Positions 17,031 through 26,020 are shown, counted from the stretch's first letter. The stretch: 64,000 nucleotides of DNA from Caenimonas soli (GCF_013155545.1 NZ_JABJVV010000024.1:1-64000), one strand, 5' to 3'. The notes: generated by a model from the sequence alone, not told the origin. Made by a program: numbers and translations.

Positions 17031-18815
17031 ATGACCCTGCAAGAGATCGAAGTTCCCGTCCTCGTCGTCGGCGGCGGCGGCTGCGGCCTGGCCTCGTCGC
17101 TGTTCCTGTCGCGCCAAGGCGTAACCAGCTTGCTGATCGAGCGTCATCCCGCACCGGGCCGGCTGCCGAAAGCCCGCTACATCAGCCAGCGCACCATGGA
17201 GCTGCTGCGCCAGTTCGAAGTGGCCGACCGGGTGTACGAGCGCTCGATGCCGCTCGAACACATCTCGCACATCCGCTGGTGCACCACGCTGGCCGGCGAC
17301 GGCGAGCTGGACCGACGCACCTTCTACCGCATCGAGTCCTTCGGCGGCGGCTCGCTCGCCCACTACGCCAAGGACAGCCCCTGCGAGTCGACGCTGTTCC
17401 CGCAGGTGCGGATGGAGCCGCTACTGCGCGAGCTGGCCTCGGCGCAGAAGCAGGCCCAGGTGCTCTACAACCACCAGCTTGTGTCGTTCGAGCAGGACGA
17501 AGGCGGGGTCACCGCAGTCGTGCAGGACCGCGCCACGGAAAAGGAAATCCGCGTGCGCGCCCGCTACCTGATCGGCGCCGACGGCGGCAAGACGGTGGGC
17601 CCGGCCGTGGGCGTGAAGATCGAGGGCCAGACGGACCTGGCGCACATGGTCACCGTGTACTTCCGCGCGGACCTGTCGAAGTACTGGGACGACGACTACT
17701 CGATGACGACATGGTTCGTGAACCCCGAAGGGGGCTCCTGGGCCAGCGGCGTCCTGGGACAGCTGGGGCCCACGAAGTTCGGCCGCCACTCCGAGGAGTG
17801 GATGTTCCACTTCAGCTTCCGGCCCGACGATCCGTCACGCTTCGAGGAAGCGTCGCTGCTGCCGCGCATGCGCGAACTGCTGAAGATCCCCGACCTCCAG
17901 CCCGACATCATCGGCATCGGCCACTGGACCGTCGAAGGCGTGCTGGCCGACCGCTACCGCTGGGGCCGCGTACTGCTGGCCGGCGATGCCGCGCATCGTC
18001 ATCCGCCCACTACCGGCCTGGGCCTGAACTCGGCGATCCAGGACGCGCACAACCTGGCCTGGAAGGTGGCCGCCGTGATCAAGGGCCAGGCCCCCGACAG
18101 CCTGCTGGACAGCTACGAAGCCGAACGCCGGCCGGTAGCCGCGAGCAACGTGCAGTGGGCGCTGATGACATTCCAGAACCACCAGCTCACCGACGCGGGA
18201 ATCGGGCTGGTGCGCGGCAACGCGGAGGCCAGCGTGGCCAACTTCCGCCGCTACTTCGCCGACAACCAGGAAGGCCGCACGCGCCGCGCGCGACTGGCGC
18301 AGATCATGGAAGTGCAACGCATGGAGTGGCAGGCCCACGATATCGAGCTGGGCTACCACTACGACATCGGCGCGGTGATGCCCGACGGCACGCCCACGCC
18401 TGAACGCGATCCGCTCGGACAGACCTATGTGCCTACCACGCGGCCGGGCCACCGGCTGCCGCACGCCTGGCTGGAGCGCAACGCCAAGAAGATATCCACG
18501 CTGGACTTGGTGCGGCCTGGCAACTTCGTGCTCATCACTGGCCATGGGAAGTCCGGCTGGGCCGAGGCGGCTGGCGCGCTCGCGAAGACCAGCGGCGTGA
18601 GCATCGACGTCGTCGAGGTTTCCGATGACGCAGATGTGCGCGATATCGACCGCAACTGGCGCAACCTGCGCGAGGTTTCCGCCGATGGCGCGATCCTGGT
18701 GCGGCCCGACCAGCATGTGGGCTGGCGATCGATGGGTCGCCGCGGCGATCCGCGAGCCGTGCTGGCAGCGGCGCTAGGCCGCATCCTGCGGCGCGACCTG
18801 GTCAACGCCACCTGA
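17031..18815 (+). CDS. FAD-dependent monooxygenase, PheA/TfdB type
   Basis: This is a 594-residue group A flavin hydroxylase. It has the dinucleotide motif VVGGGGCGL (residues 14-19 form GxGxxG), the DG motif in IGADGGKTVGP, and the GD motif LLAGDAAHRHPPTTGLGLN. A C-terminal thioredoxin-like domain starts at about residue 460. This layout and length match phenol or chlorophenol 2-monooxygenases and related hydroxylases of polycyclic or aromatic substrates. NAD(P)H is the likely reductant. It is translationally close to hemerythrin (six bases) and is followed after 18 bases by a Bug receptor. The substrate is unknown; an aromatic ring is most likely. Confidence 0.92.
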   Translation: MTLQEIEVPVLVVGGGGCGLASSLFLSRQGVTSLLIERHPAPGRLPKARYISQRTMELLRQFEVADRVYERSMPLEHISHIRWCTTLAGDGELDRRTFYRIESFGGGSLAHYAKDSPCESTLFPQVRMEPLLRELASAQKQAQVLYNHQLVSFEQDEGGVTAVVQDRATEKEIRVRARYLIGADGGKTVGPAVGVKIEGQTDLAHMVTVYFRADLSKYWDDDYSMTTWFVNPEGGSWASGVLGQLGPTKFGRHSEEWMFHFSFRPDDPSRFEEASLLPRMRELLKIPDLQPDIIGIGHWTVEGVLADRYRWGRVLLAGDAAHRHPPTTGLGLNSAIQDAHNLAWKVAAVIKGQAPDSLLDSYEAERRPVAASNVQWALMTFQNHQLTDAGIGLVRGNAEASVANFRRYFADNQEGRTRRARLAQIMEVQRMEWQAHDIELGYHYDIGAVMPDGTPTPERDPLGQTYVPTTRPGHRLPHAWLERNAKKISTLDLVRPGNFVLITGHGKSGWAEAAGALAKTSGVSIDVVEVSDDADVRDIDRNWRNLREVSADGAILVRPDQHVGWRSMGRRGDPRAVLAAALGRILRRDLVNAT

Positions 18816-18833
18816 ACGAAGAGAGGACTCTCA

Positions 18834-19817
18834 ATGCATCGTCGTACCCTGCTTTCCCTGTTGGGCGCATCCGCCCTCGCACCTCTCGCCGGGCGTTCGC
18901 ACTCGCAAGCCGCCTGGCCCAGCCAGCCGATTCGCCTGGTCGTGCCCTACCCGGCTGGCGGGGGCACGGACTTCTTCGCACGGCAGGTCGCGCCCGGCAT
19001 GAGCCAGGCGCTGGGCCAGCCGGTGATCGTGGAGAACCGCCCCGGTGCGTCCGGCATCATCGGCGCGACTGCAGTGGCCAAGCAATTGCCCGCCGACGGC
19101 CACACCTTCCTGCTCGGCGACATGACCACCTATGCAGTCAACCCGAGCCTGTTCGAGAAACTCACGTACGACCCGCTGAAGGACTTGGCACCGGTCACGA
19201 TGACTGCCAGGTTCGACTTCTTGCTGGTGGTGAACCCAAATGTGCTGCCGGTGAACAACGTGGCCGAGTTGACGGCCCTGGCAGCGCGCACGCCGGAGGG
19301 CATCAGCTACGCGTCGCCCAGCAACGGCACCACCCATCACCTCGCCGCCGAGCTGCTGGCGCGCGAGAGCGGCATGAAGCTGGTTGCGATCACCTACAAG
19401 GGCGGCGGCCCGGCCGTACAAGACCTGCTTGGCGGCCAGGTCGGCCTGATGTTCCTGGATCGCGCTTCGGCTCGCCCGCACATCGAATCGGGCAAGCTGC
19501 GCCCGATCGGCGCCGCGGGGAGCAAGCGCATCGCTGCGTACCCGAACGTGCCGACCATAGCCGAACAAGGCGTGAAGGGCTTCGACGTGGAAGGCTGGCA
19601 GGGTTTCATGGTGCGCGCGGGCACACCCGACGTCGTGGTGAAAGGTCTTGGCGTCGCCTACCAGAAAGCGATCGCGCCCGCCGAGATTCGCAAGAAGCTG
19701 ACGGACGCGGGAATCGACGTCGTCGGCGGAACACCCGAGCAATTCAGCAGCTTCATCCAGGCGGAAACCGTGCGCTGGCGCAGCGTGATCCGCGAGCGGG
19801 GCATCAAGGCCGAATAG
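18834..19817 (+). CDS. Bug-type tripartite tricarboxylate transporter receptor
   Basis: This is a periplasmic solute receptor of the Bug family (327 residues). The N-terminal signal carries RR and a hydrophobic stretch ending near SHSQA. It is followed by the family opening WPSQPIRLVVPYPAGGGTDFF and VIVENRPGASGIIGA. Bug proteins bind carboxylates and aromatic acids and are greatly expanded in Burkholderiales. No TctA/TctB membrane genes are adjacent, which is common for orphan Bug genes. It closes the P4 unit. Confidence 0.92.
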   Translation: MHRRTLLSLLGASALAPLAGRSHSQAAWPSQPIRLVVPYPAGGGTDFFARQVAPGMSQALGQPVIVENRPGASGIIGATAVAKQLPADGHTFLLGDMTTYAVNPSLFEKLTYDPLKDLAPVTMTARFDFLLVVNPNVLPVNNVAELTALAARTPEGISYASPSNGTTHHLAAELLARESGMKLVAITYKGGGPAVQDLLGGQVGLMFLDRASARPHIESGKLRPIGAAGSKRIAAYPNVPTIAEQGVKGFDVEGWQGFMVRAGTPDVVVKGLGVAYQKAIAPAEIRKKLTDAGIDVVGGTPEQFSSFIQAETVRWRSVIRERGIKAE

Positions 19818-19832
19818 CGCCTCGTCCCAGAT

Positions 19833-19876
19833 TCGTCGGAAGCGACGATTCGCGGACTCGCGCTTTGCGCGATCTT
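19833..19876 (+). promoter_or_regulatory. Putative activator site and promoter of the acyl-CoA operon (motif II)
   Basis: The palindrome TCGTCG-GAAG-CGACGA (19833-19848) is followed after the usual spacing by GATCTT (19871-19876) as a possible -10. The position equivalent to -35 (ATTCGC) is poor, as expected for an activator-dependent promoter. Translation of the first gene starts about 40 bases after the predicted transcription start. The same palindrome occurs at 29967 and 42087. Confidence 0.7.
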
Positions 19877-19922
19877 CGTCTCCATGTAACACAGGGGCGC
19901 GCAGCCCACAGGAGACACGAAG

Positions 19923-20837
19923 ATGCGCATGCAAGGTCGGGTGGCCGTGGTCACCGGTGCTGGCAATGGACTGGGTCGCGAACACGCACTTCTGCTCGCA
20001 CGTGAAGGAGCCCGCGTCGTCGTCAACGACCCGGGAGGCTCCGTCAACGGCGCGGGCGGCGACAACGCCGCGGCCGACAAGGTCGTCGCGCAGATCAGGG
20101 CCGCGGGCGGCAACGCAGTCGCCAACTACGACTCGGTCGCCACGCCCGAAGGCGCGCAGCGCCTGATCGACACCGCGGTCAAGAGCTTCGGGCGCGTCGA
20201 TGCGCTCATCAACAATGCCGGCATCCTGCGCGACAAGAGTTTCGCCAAGATGGCGCTCGAGGACTTCGAGGCCGTGCTGCGCATCCACCTGCTCGGCTCG
20301 ACGTATTGCACCAAGGCGGCATGGCCGCTGATGATCGAACAAAAGTACGGCCGCGTCATCATGACGACGTCGGTCGCGGGCACCAGCGGCAACTTCGGCC
20401 AAGCCAACTACGGCGCGGCCAAGATGGGCCTGCTGGGCCTGATGAACGTGCTGGCGGTCGAGGGCGCGAAAGCGAACATCAAGGTCAATGCAGTCAGCCC
20501 CGGCGCCACGACGCGCATGACGCAGGGCCTGGGCGCGGTGTCCAGCGAGATCGACGAGCTGATGCAGGCGGCGCACGTGGCGCCAGCGGTCGCGTACATG
20601 GCCAGCGAAGACTGCGACTTCAGCGCCAACATCATCACCGCCGCCGCGGGTGGCTTCGGCCGCGTGCAGTTCTTCGAGACCGCTGGTGTGCAGTTCGACC
20701 CGCGCAAACCCATCACCGTCGACATGTTCGCCGACGCCGTGGGCCGGCTCACCGATCTTGGCACCGCAAAGCCGACGGCACCCGGCGTGCTCGGGCAGAT
20801 GCCCGCGCGCCTCGCCACGGTCGGCATCTTGCTCTGA
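19923..20837 (+). CDS. SDR family 3-hydroxyacyl-CoA dehydrogenase-like (HSD17B4 type)
   Basis: This is a 304-residue SDR. The cofactor motif is TGAGNGLG, followed by EHALLLAREGARVVVNDPGG and VVAQIRAAGGNAVANYDSV. These are typical of the dehydrogenase domain of HSD17B4-like multifunctional enzymes. NNAG and the catalytic YGAAK are present. It likely oxidises a 3-hydroxyacyl-CoA, or a ring or side-chain alcohol of a bulky CoA ester. It is the first gene of a tightly packed 12-gene operon downstream of motif II. Confidence 0.9.
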   Translation: MRMQGRVAVVTGAGNGLGREHALLLAREGARVVVNDPGGSVNGAGGDNAAADKVVAQIRAAGGNAVANYDSVATPEGAQRLIDTAVKSFGRVDALINNAGILRDKSFAKMALEDFEAVLRIHLLGSTYCTKAAWPLMIEQKYGRVIMTTSVAGTSGNFGQANYGAAKMGLLGLMNVLAVEGAKANIKVNAVSPGATTRMTQGLGAVSSEIDELMQAAHVAPAVAYMASEDCDFSANIITAAAGGFGRVQFFETAGVQFDPRKPITVDMFADAVGRLTDLGTAKPTAPGVLGQMPARLATVGILL

Positions 20838-20848
20838 TCGGTACTGCC

Positions 20849-22042
20849 ATGATCGATGCCTACCTGACGCCGGCGGACCGCGCCTTCCGCCTGGAGGTTC
20901 GCCAGTTCCTTCGGGAAAAGCTGCCGCCCCGGCTGGCCCGCCAGCAGCGCAGCCATTCGCACCTGCCACGCGAAGACGTCGTGGCCTGGCACCATATCCT
21001 GCATCGCAAGGGTTGGGGCGCGCCATCCTGGCCCGCGCAGTTCGGCGGCACCGGATGGACGCCGGTTCAGCGATTCATCTTCGAGGACGAGTGCGCGCTC
21101 GCCGATGCGCCGCCGTTGTCGATGTTCGGCATCAACATGGTGGGCCCGGTGATCTACACCTTCGGCAGCGAGGCGCAGAAGCAGCGTTTCCTGCCCGCGA
21201 TCGTGGCGATGACGGAGCACTGGTGCCAAGGGTATTCCGAGCCCGGCGCGGGCTCGGACCTGGCGGGCCTGCGCACGCGCGCGGAAGTGGACGGTGACGA
21301 CTACATCGTCGAGGGCAGCAAGATCTGGACGAGCGATGCGCACAAAGCGGACTGGATGTTCTGCCTGGTGCGCACCGACCCTGACGCCCGCCAGCAGCGG
21401 GGCATTTCCTTCTTGCTGATCGACATGAAGACGCCGCGCATCACGGTGCGGCCGATCATCTCCATCGACGGTGGCCACACGCTCAACGAAGTCTTCTTCG
21501 ACAGCGTGCGGGTGCCGCGCACGAATCTCGTCGGCGAAGAAAACAAGGGCTGGACCTATGCGAAGTTCCTGCTCGGCCATGAACGATCCGCAACGCCCGA
21601 GGTGAGCCGCTCCAAGCGGCGCATGGTGCTGCTGCGCGAGATAGCGGCGACCATGGAGTCGGGCGGTCGGCCGCTGGCCGAGGACCCGCATTTCGCGCTG
21701 CGGCTCGCGGGCGCACAGGTGGAGCTGGATGCGCTGGAACTCACCAACCTGCGGCTGCTGCTGGACGACGCCTACGAAGGCGACTCCATGGCCGCGGCCA
21801 GCATGATGAAGCTGCGCGGCTCCGAGGTGATGCAGCTCATTACGGAGCTCACACTGGACGCGCTCGGCCCCTCCGTCATGCCGTACGAAGACGCGGGGGA
21901 TGGATCGAGCCAGACACCGGGGGCGCCCGACTGCGCACTCGGCCGCGTCGAAGACTACTTCCTGCGCCGTGCCGCCACCATCTACGCGGGCTCGAGCGAG
22001 ACGCAGCGCAACATTCTCGCCAAGCTGATCTTCGGCACTTGA
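20849..22042 (+). CDS. Acyl-CoA dehydrogenase, first of a pair
   Basis: This is a 397-residue FAD enzyme introducing a 2,3-double bond into an acyl-CoA and passing electrons to ETF. It shows QGYSEPGAGSDLAGL, KIWTSDAHKADWMF and the C-terminal YAGSSETQRNILAKLIFG. The usual catalytic IYEG glutamate position is Ala here, a feature of the large group of FadE-like enzymes acting on bulky substrates. The adjacent second dehydrogenase (22060) suggests a heteromeric complex like the alpha2-beta2 steroid side-chain dehydrogenases. An LvaC-type role in removing a phosphorylated hydroxyl is another possibility, given the kinase-like gene at 28528. Confidence 0.92.
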   Translation: MIDAYLTPADRAFRLEVRQFLREKLPPRLARQQRSHSHLPREDVVAWHHILHRKGWGAPSWPAQFGGTGWTPVQRFIFEDECALADAPPLSMFGINMVGPVIYTFGSEAQKQRFLPAIVAMTEHWCQGYSEPGAGSDLAGLRTRAEVDGDDYIVEGSKIWTSDAHKADWMFCLVRTDPDARQQRGISFLLIDMKTPRITVRPIISIDGGHTLNEVFFDSVRVPRTNLVGEENKGWTYAKFLLGHERSATPEVSRSKRRMVLLREIAATMESGGRPLAEDPHFALRLAGAQVELDALELTNLRLLLDDAYEGDSMAAASMMKLRGSEVMQLITELTLDALGPSVMPYEDAGDGSSQTPGAPDCALGRVEDYFLRRAATIYAGSSETQRNILAKLIFGT

Positions 22043-22059
22043 AACCGGGAGCGACACTT

Positions 22060-23205
22060 TTGAAACTCGCATACAACGAAGACCAGCGGGCTTTGCGCTC
22101 CAGCGTGCAGGCCTGGCTGGCGAAGGAATACCCTCACGCCGTCTGGCGCCAGGTCGCCTGCGGCGCCCACGCGGGCGCACCGGTGTTCTGGAACGTTCTG
22201 GCCGAGATGGGCTGGCTCGCCGCACCGCTGCCGGAGCTACATGGCGGACTCGGCGGCGGCACGTCCGACGCGGCGGTGCTCGCCGAAGCCTTCGGTGGCT
22301 CGCTGCTATTGGAGCCGTTCCTCTCTACCGTGGTGCTCGGCGCCGGCCTCATCCAGGCTGCGGGCAGCGCGGCGCAGCAAACCGAATGGCTGCCGGCGAT
22401 CGCCGAGGGGCGAACGCGCTTCGCGTTCGCACAGGCCGAGGCGCAGTCGCGCTTCGACCTGCACGACGTGCAGACCCGCGCCACACGCACGGCGACGGGC
22501 TGGAAGATAGACGGCGAAAAGGTCAGCGTTTGGGACGCGCCCGATGCCGAGATGCTGGTGGTGCTGGCGCGCAGCGGCGGCGGCCGGTTCGATGAAGGCG
22601 GCATCGGCCTCTTCCTCGTACCGCGCGACGCGGCGGGCGTCACCCTCCGCCGCTTCCCCATGGTCGACAAGCGGCCGGGCGCGCACGTGCGCTTCGACTC
22701 CGCACCGGTGCAGGCTGTGCTGGGCGACGTCGAAGCGGCGCTGCCGGCGGTGCGTCGCGTAGTCGACCAGGCACTGGCCGTTGTGGCCTCCGAAGCCTGT
22801 GGCGCGATGGAAACCGCGATCACGCAGACCGTCGATTACCTGCGCCAGCGCAAGCAGTTCGGCCAGCCGCTCGCCGAGTTCCAGGTGCTGCGCCACCGCG
22901 TGGTAGACATGCGCGTGCAACTCGAATGCAGCCGCTCTCTGGCTCTGCACGCCGCCTTCTGCGCCGACGGTGACGCTGCGGTGGCCGCGCGCGCGTCCGC
23001 CACGGCCAAGGTCCAGATCGGCCGCGCGGGCCGCTGGATCGGCCACCAAGCGATCCAGCTGCACGGCGGCATGGGCATGACCGACGAGCTCGCCATCGGG
23101 CACGTCATGAAGCGTCTGCTGATGCTCGACACTCTTTTCGGCAATGCCGACCACCACCAGCAGCGCCTGGCAACCCTCACCGCGCCGCAGCGCGCCGCAG
23201 CCTGA
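22060..23205 (+). CDS. Acyl-CoA dehydrogenase, second of a pair
   Basis: This is a 381-residue acyl-CoA dehydrogenase. The C-terminal region has QAIQLHGGMGMTDELAIGH and the middle has LRQRKQFGQPLAEFQVLRH, both family hallmarks. The N-terminal half is shorter and more divergent than in the first dehydrogenase. TTG 22060 is chosen because GGGAG lies eight bases upstream; an in-frame TTG at 22039 overlaps the previous stop and lacks a ribosome site. Adjacent, dissimilar dehydrogenase genes usually encode the two chains of one heteromeric enzyme. Confidence 0.9.
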   Translation: MKLAYNEDQRALRSSVQAWLAKEYPHAVWRQVACGAHAGAPVFWNVLAEMGWLAAPLPELHGGLGGGTSDAAVLAEAFGGSLLLEPFLSTVVLGAGLIQAAGSAAQQTEWLPAIAEGRTRFAFAQAEAQSRFDLHDVQTRATRTATGWKIDGEKVSVWDAPDAEMLVVLARSGGGRFDEGGIGLFLVPRDAAGVTLRRFPMVDKRPGAHVRFDSAPVQAVLGDVEAALPAVRRVVDQALAVVASEACGAMETAITQTVDYLRQRKQFGQPLAEFQVLRHRVVDMRVQLECSRSLALHAAFCADGDAAVAARASATAKVQIGRAGRWIGHQAIQLHGGMGMTDELAIGHVMKRLLMLDTLFGNADHHQQRLATLTAPQRAAA

Positions 23206-23217
23206 CTTACGGCTCAC

Positions 23218-23673
23218 ATGCTGATCATCGAACCCCCTTCCAGGCTCGCCGACATGGTGGGCACCACCGTTGGCCCCGGCGAATGGCTCACTGTCGACCA
23301 GCGCATGATCGACGCCTTCGCCGAACTCACAGGCGACCGTCAGTGGATTCACGTGGACACAAAGCGCGCGGCGCGCGAGATGCCCGGTGGCAAGACGATC
23401 GCGCACGGCTTTCTGGTGCTCGCCCTGCTCGGGCGGCTGATGCCGCCGCTATACGACGTGCGTGGCACATCGCGCGTGCTGAACTACGGGTCGGACCGTT
23501 TGCGCTTCCTGAACGTCGTGTCTGCCGGCGCTCGTGTGCGCGCCACCATCGCGTTCAAGGCCGTGGAGCCAGCGCCAGGCGGTCGCAAGTGCGTGACCGA
23601 GACAACGATCGAGGTGGAGGGCCAGACCAAGCCCGCGCTCGTCGCCGAATCAATCTTCCTCTACTTCGACTGA
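23218..23673 (+). CDS. MaoC-like (R)-specific enoyl-CoA hydratase
   Basis: This is a 151-residue single hot-dog domain. The hydratase signature TGDRQWIHVD carries Asp40 and His45 in the expected D-x4-H spacing, followed by GKTIAHGFLVLAL. It would add water to the double bond made by the paired dehydrogenases. It lies 12 bases after the second dehydrogenase and just before the thiolase-like/DUF35 pair. This order recalls steroid side-chain operons, where a MaoC hydratase and an Ltp2-type aldolase act in sequence. Confidence 0.92.
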   Translation: MLIIEPPSRLADMVGTTVGPGEWLTVDQRMIDAFAELTGDRQWIHVDTKRAAREMPGGKTIAHGFLVLALLGRLMPPLYDVRGTSRVLNYGSDRLRFLNVVSAGARVRATIAFKAVEPAPGGRKCVTETTIEVEGQTKPALVAESIFLYFD

Positions 23674-23680
23674 GCCCCGC

Positions 23681-24841
23681 ATGAGCATCAACGGCAAGGC
23701 GTACATCGCGGGCATCTATGAACACCCGACCCGGCTCGCCACCGACAGGAGCCTGGTGCAGCTGCACGCTGAAGTCGCGCGCGGGGCGCTCGAGGACGCC
23801 GGCCTGACCAAGGACGACGTCGACGCGTTCTACTGCGATGGCGGCGTGCCCGGCTTCGGCGCGCTCACACTCGCCAACTACATGGGCCTGAAGCTGCGCC
23901 ATACGGATACCACGGAATCCGGCGGCTCGGCCCCCATCCTGCATGTGGGACACGCGGCGGAGGCCATCGCGGCCGGCAAGTGCCGTGTCGCGCTCATCAC
24001 GTCGTGCGGCCGGCCGCGCGCCGCGGGGGTGGGCCCCAGCATGCCGGTCGATCCCGAGACGCCGGATGACGAGTTCGACTTCGCCTATGGGTGCCACCTC
24101 GCGCACGGCTACGGCATGGTGGCGCGCCGCCACATGCACGACCACGGAACCACCTCCGAACAGCTTGCCTGGATCAAGGTGGCCGCCTCGCACCATGCGC
24201 AGCACAACCCGAATGCGATGCTGCGCAAGGTGGTGACCGTGGAGGACGTGCTCGCTTCACCGATGGTGGCCGACCCGCTGCACCGGCTCGACTGCTGCGT
24301 CATCAGCGACGGGGGCGGCGCGATCCTCGTGGTGCATCCGGAGATCGCGCGTGAACTCAAGCGGCCACTGGTGAAGGTCCGCGGTGCGGGCGAGGCGGTG
24401 AAGATCCTCTCCGGCGGCATGTTTGATCTCGCGAGCTCAGCCGGCGGCGTGTCGGGCGCGGCCGCGTTCGCCGAAGCGGGCGTGAAGCCCGGCGATATCA
24501 AGTACGCGTCGCTCTACGACAGCTTCACCATCACCGTGCTCATGCAGCTGGAAGACCTCGGCTTCTGCGAGCGCGGCGCAGGCGGGCGTTTCGTCGCCGA
24601 CGGCGGGCTGATCTCCGGCGTGGGCAGGCTGCCGTTCAACACGGACGGTGGCGGCTTGTGCAGCAATCATCCCGGCAACCGCGGCGGCGTCACCAAGGTG
24701 ATCGAGGCCGTTCGCCAGGCGCGAGGCGAGGCGCACCCGCGTGTGCAGGTGCCCGGCTGCGACCTCGTCGTGGCGCACGGCACCGGCGGCTCGCTCGGCC
24801 AGCTCCACCAGTCGGCGACGCTCATCCTGGAAAGGGTCTGA
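23681..24841 (+). CDS. Thiolase-like protein lacking catalytic cysteines (Ltp2-like aldolase candidate)
   Basis: This is a 386-residue thiolase-fold protein of the lipid-transfer type. The region that should carry the nucleophilic cysteine reads TTESGGSAPILHV (around residues 78-89) with no Cys. The C-terminal cysteine block is replaced by VVAHGTGGSLGQ. A histidine is kept in SNHPGNRGG. A Claisen thiolase mechanism is therefore unlikely. Ltp2 with its DUF35 partner cleaves steroid CoA esters by a retro-aldol reaction, and a DUF35 gene follows here after three bases. A retro-aldolase acting on the hydrated product of the MaoC enzyme is the best inference. Confidence 0.85.
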   Translation: MSINGKAYIAGIYEHPTRLATDRSLVQLHAEVARGALEDAGLTKDDVDAFYCDGGVPGFGALTLANYMGLKLRHTDTTESGGSAPILHVGHAAEAIAAGKCRVALITSCGRPRAAGVGPSMPVDPETPDDEFDFAYGCHLAHGYGMVARRHMHDHGTTSEQLAWIKVAASHHAQHNPNAMLRKVVTVEDVLASPMVADPLHRLDCCVISDGGGAILVVHPEIARELKRPLVKVRGAGEAVKILSGGMFDLASSAGGVSGAAAFAEAGVKPGDIKYASLYDSFTITVLMQLEDLGFCERGAGGRFVADGGLISGVGRLPFNTDGGGLCSNHPGNRGGVTKVIEAVRQARGEAHPRVQVPGCDLVVAHGTGGSLGQLHQSATLILERV

Positions 24842-24844
24842 ACC

Positions 24845-25219
24845 ATGCCCACCTTCGAGACGCAAACTTACTGGGACGCGGTCAATGACAAGCGCCTGCT
24901 GCTGAAGACGTGCGGGGACTGCGGACGCGTGCACTACACCCCCCGCAGCCACTGCCCCTTCTGCTTCAGCGCGGCCACGGAATGGACGAATGCCAGCGGC
25001 CGTGGCGAAGTCTATAGCTACAGCATCGCGAGCCGCGCCGAGCCACCCTATGTGGTGGCCTACGTGAAGCTCGCCGAGGGTCCGATGATGCTGACCAACA
25101 TCGTGGGCTGCCCTCCCTCCGACGTTCGCATCGGCCAGCCGGTGCAGGTTACTTTCGCGCAGGACGCCGAGGGCCGCACCCGTCCCTACTTCCAACCCGC
25201 AAAGAAAGGCGCCGCATGA
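24845..25219 (+). CDS. Zinc-ribbon/OB-fold DUF35 protein, thiolase partner
   Basis: This is a 124-residue protein with a rubredoxin-like zinc ribbon of four cysteines (Cys23, Cys26, Cys37, Cys40) and a DUF35 OB fold. The OB fold contains GRGEVYSYSI and PYVVAYVKLAEGPMMLTNIVG. DUF35 proteins bind the CoA part of substrates or complex with thiolase-like proteins, as in ChsH2-Ltp2. The gene sits between the cysteine-less thiolase-like gene (three-base gap) and the enoyl-CoA hydratase gene (four-base overlap), supporting a complex with the former. Confidence 0.92.
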   Translation: MPTFETQTYWDAVNDKRLLLKTCGDCGRVHYTPRSHCPFCFSAATEWTNASGRGEVYSYSIASRAEPPYVVAYVKLAEGPMMLTNIVGCPPSDVRIGQPVQVTFAQDAEGRTRPYFQPAKKGAA

Positions 25220-26001
25220 TGGCTGACCTCATTGAATCCATTGAGGGGGGCGTCGCCACCCTCACCCTGAATCGCCCCGACAGCCTGAATGCCCTGTCCG
25301 ATCCGATGATCGAGGCCTTGCTCTCCGCGCTGGACCGGTTCGGCCGCGACCCGAAGGTCGGCGCGATCGTGCTGGCCGCTTCCGGCCGCGCGTTCTGCGC
25401 GGGCGGCGACGTGAAGGCGATGGCGACTCCCGATCCCCGCACGCCGCAGCAGAAGCTGGACTGGGTGCGCTGGGGCCATCGCGTTCCGCTGGCGATGGCG
25501 AGCTGCCCGAAGGTCACCATCGCGAGCATCCAGGGCGCCACCATGGGCGCGGGCCTGGGCATGGCCCTGTGCTGCGACTTCCGCATCGTCGCGCGCTCGG
25601 CACGCTTCGGCCTCGCCTTCGTGAAGATCGGGCTTTCGACCGACTTCGGTGTGTCATGGCAGCTGCCGCGCATCGTGGGCGAAGCGCGCGCGCGGGAACT
25701 CATGCTCACGGGTGACATTTTCGACGCCGCCGCGGCCGATGCGATGGGGCTCGCGACACGTCTGGTCGATGACGACGCGCTCGCGCAGGAGACCCTGGCA
25801 TGGGCGAGCCGCTTCGCAACCGGCCCCGTGCTGGCGCAGGCCGGCATCAAGCGCAACCTGCTTGCGTCGCAATCGCGCGGCTTCGCCGAGCTTCTGGAGT
25901 ACGAGGCCGTGCAGCAGATCCACGCCACCGGGACGCAGGATCACAAGGAAGCCGTGAAGGCCTTCCTCGAACGGCGGGCGCCGGTGTTCCAGGGCCAGTG
26001 A
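25216..26001 (+). CDS. Enoyl-CoA hydratase/isomerase family protein
   Basis: This is a 261-residue crotonase-fold enzyme. The oxyanion motif GRAFCAGGDVKAM is present. The first catalytic glutamate position has Gly (GATMGAGLGMALCCD). The second is Asp, in KIGLSTDFGVSW, as in PaaG-like isomerases. It may therefore isomerise or hydrolyse rather than hydrate. ATG 25216 overlaps the DUF35 stop (ATGA), with ATG 25219 as a possible alternative. It belongs to the 12-gene motif II operon. Confidence 0.9.
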   Translation: MMADLIESIEGGVATLTLNRPDSLNALSDPMIEALLSALDRFGRDPKVGAIVLAASGRAFCAGGDVKAMATPDPRTPQQKLDWVRWGHRVPLAMASCPKVTIASIQGATMGAGLGMALCCDFRIVARSARFGLAFVKIGLSTDFGVSWQLPRIVGEARARELMLTGDIFDAAAADAMGLATRLVDDDALAQETLAWASRFATGPVLAQAGIKRNLLASQSRGFAELLEYEAVQQIHATGTQDHKEAVKAFLERRAPVFQGQ

Positions 26002-26020
26002 CACAACAGGAGACACCGCA

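Noticed and set aside
20849-26001. A complete steroid degradation cluster
   Set aside because: The dehydrogenase pair, MaoC and Ltp2/DUF35-like genes are reminiscent of it. However, no 3-ketosteroid dehydrogenase, KshAB, HsaC or other ring-degradation gene is visible, so steroid use cannot be claimed.
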